DNA of 64,000 nt, taken from assembly GCA_947044365.1 (NCBI GenBank), contig OX345640.1, positions 62,001 to 126,000 of the forward strand, in the 5' to 3' direction. Source of the DNA: Petrosia ficiformis (lineage: Eukaryota > Porifera > Demospongiae > Haplosclerida > Petrosiidae). Numbering within the stretch: position 1 is the first letter of the stretch; every line of letters begins with the position of its first letter. The notes beneath the pieces are model-generated. The model searched no databases and was not told the origin of the DNA. It saw only the letters and a program-made list of their open reading frames with translations. Of the stretch, positions 63,476-64,000 are shown piece after piece. The position numbers were made by a program, and so were the translations under genes.

Positions 63476-63866
63476 AGTGGCTGGTTACACAAGCATACAC
63501 ACACACCTCACTCCTTGCAAAACAAGAATTCAGAGTGCTATGTAATTAGAGCCTCGCCCATTTGAGACAGAGAGAATATGATTATTCTAATTTTATTCAT
63601 GTATTGTGAAAATATTGTTGCAAGAATTTGCTATGAACATTCATGACTGCTAATTGCTGACATGTAGAGCCCATTGTATCAGATTACCACTAACTCTTTT
63701 GTGCAACACTTCAGAGAAACATATTTTTATACATATAGCATTAATTAATCATTGTCATAATTATTACTTCAAAAAGACCTATAGAGTTATAAATATTTAA
63801 AAACTTAAAATAGCCCAGCAGAAGTGTTTAAGTAGTACAGTCGTGTGTGTTTGTATATAATATGTA
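63476..63866. other. Upstream region of SRCR gene C
   Basis: This 391-base gap holds the promoter of gene C and the 3' flank of the next minus-strand gene. A GAGCCTCGCCCATTTGAGAC stretch near 63548 is the most GC-rich part. The sequence is otherwise AT-rich with no ORF of note. Confidence 0.4.
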
Positions 63867-64000
63867 TTACTTCATCTCAGACTCATGTATAAGATCTTGT
63901 AGTGTCTTAGTATTCTCATCATCATCTCCTTGGAGACTAGCTTCAGTTGCAAGAGGATTAACCACTTCTCTTTCAAATTCATTTTGTTGAAATATAGTTT
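63867..64000 (-). CDS. C-terminal tail of a probable fourth SRCR-type receptor (partial)
   Basis: A minus-strand open frame enters from the right edge and ends at a TAA (63867-63869). Its residues include NEFEREVVNPLATEASLQGD followed by acidic DDENTKTLQDLIHESEMK. The VVNPxA and SLQG elements also occur, in the opposite order, in the tails of SRCR copies A and B. Position and strand next to gene C suggest another member of the cluster, but no SRCR or membrane segment is inside the window. Confidence 0.55.
   Translation of the reverse strand, partial: TIFQQNEFEREVVNPLATEASLQGDDDENTKTLQDLIHESEMK

Noticed and set aside
1..64000. tRNA or rRNA genes
   Set aside because: No cloverleaf-like or rRNA-like stretch was noticed by eye; a covariance-model scan would be needed to be certain.

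Overview
The window is gene-dense, AT-rich animal DNA. Genes are split by very short GT-AG introns, mostly 45-80 bases, and are often packed tail-to-tail or head-to-head. Recognisable products are metazoan: ATG10, prominin, HSPA12-type Hsp70s, REC8 kleisin, DDRGK1, a MIEAP/SPATA18-domain protein, SFI1, a THEG-repeat protein, bL35m, PEBP, WDR91, ZRANB1/TRABID, and a cluster of very large multi-SRCR receptors. Tiny introns plus expanded SRCR receptors fit a demosponge (Amphimedon-like). That taxonomic call is inference; no ribosomal or mitochondrial marker is present. No bacterial, viral or CRISPR features were seen.

Left end (1-6454): mostly repeats. There is a satellite-like tandem array with a ~181-base period, a second block of the same repeat, and a ~300-base tandem repeat. 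A lone coiled-coil exon lies at the left edge. A CREB3-type bZIP/membrane fragment lacks its N-terminus and basic region and abuts the repeat.

Middle (6455-42262), in order: ATG10 (+), prominin (-, 20 exons), two divergent HSPA12-like genes, REC8 (-, 18 exons), DDRGK1 (-, 8 exons), a MIEAP-domain gene (+), SFI1 (-, 29 exons), a THEG-like gene (+), bL35m (-), PEBP (+), WDR91 (-, 16 exons) and ZRANB1 (+). Four head-to-head pairs share 52-265 base promoters. For every multi-exon gene I chose splice sites by hand so that GT-AG ends and reading phase close from start to stop. The resulting lengths are close to the human proteins for prominin, HSPA12, WDR91, ZRANB1, PEBP and REC8. Individual boundaries may be off by a base or a few.

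Right end (42263-64000): an SRCR receptor cluster. Two 23-exon paralogues lie in tandem on + (1513 and 1512 aa, 12 SRCR domains each). They were made by a ~6.45 kb duplication that also copied the 3' end of ZRANB1. A third, convergent gene on - has 29 exons, 1845 aa and 15 SRCR domains. All three follow one plan: signal peptide, three leader SRCRs, a C-type SRCR, n copies of an A-B-C SRCR triplet, A-B, one membrane helix, short tail. n is 2, 2 and 3. The tail of a possible fourth receptor enters at the right edge.

Pathway themes are autophagy, ER and endosome (ATG10, DDRGK1, WDR91), mitochondrial quality control and translation (MIEAP, bL35m), centrosome and sperm (SFI1, THEG), meiosis (REC8), and cell-surface recognition (SRCR).
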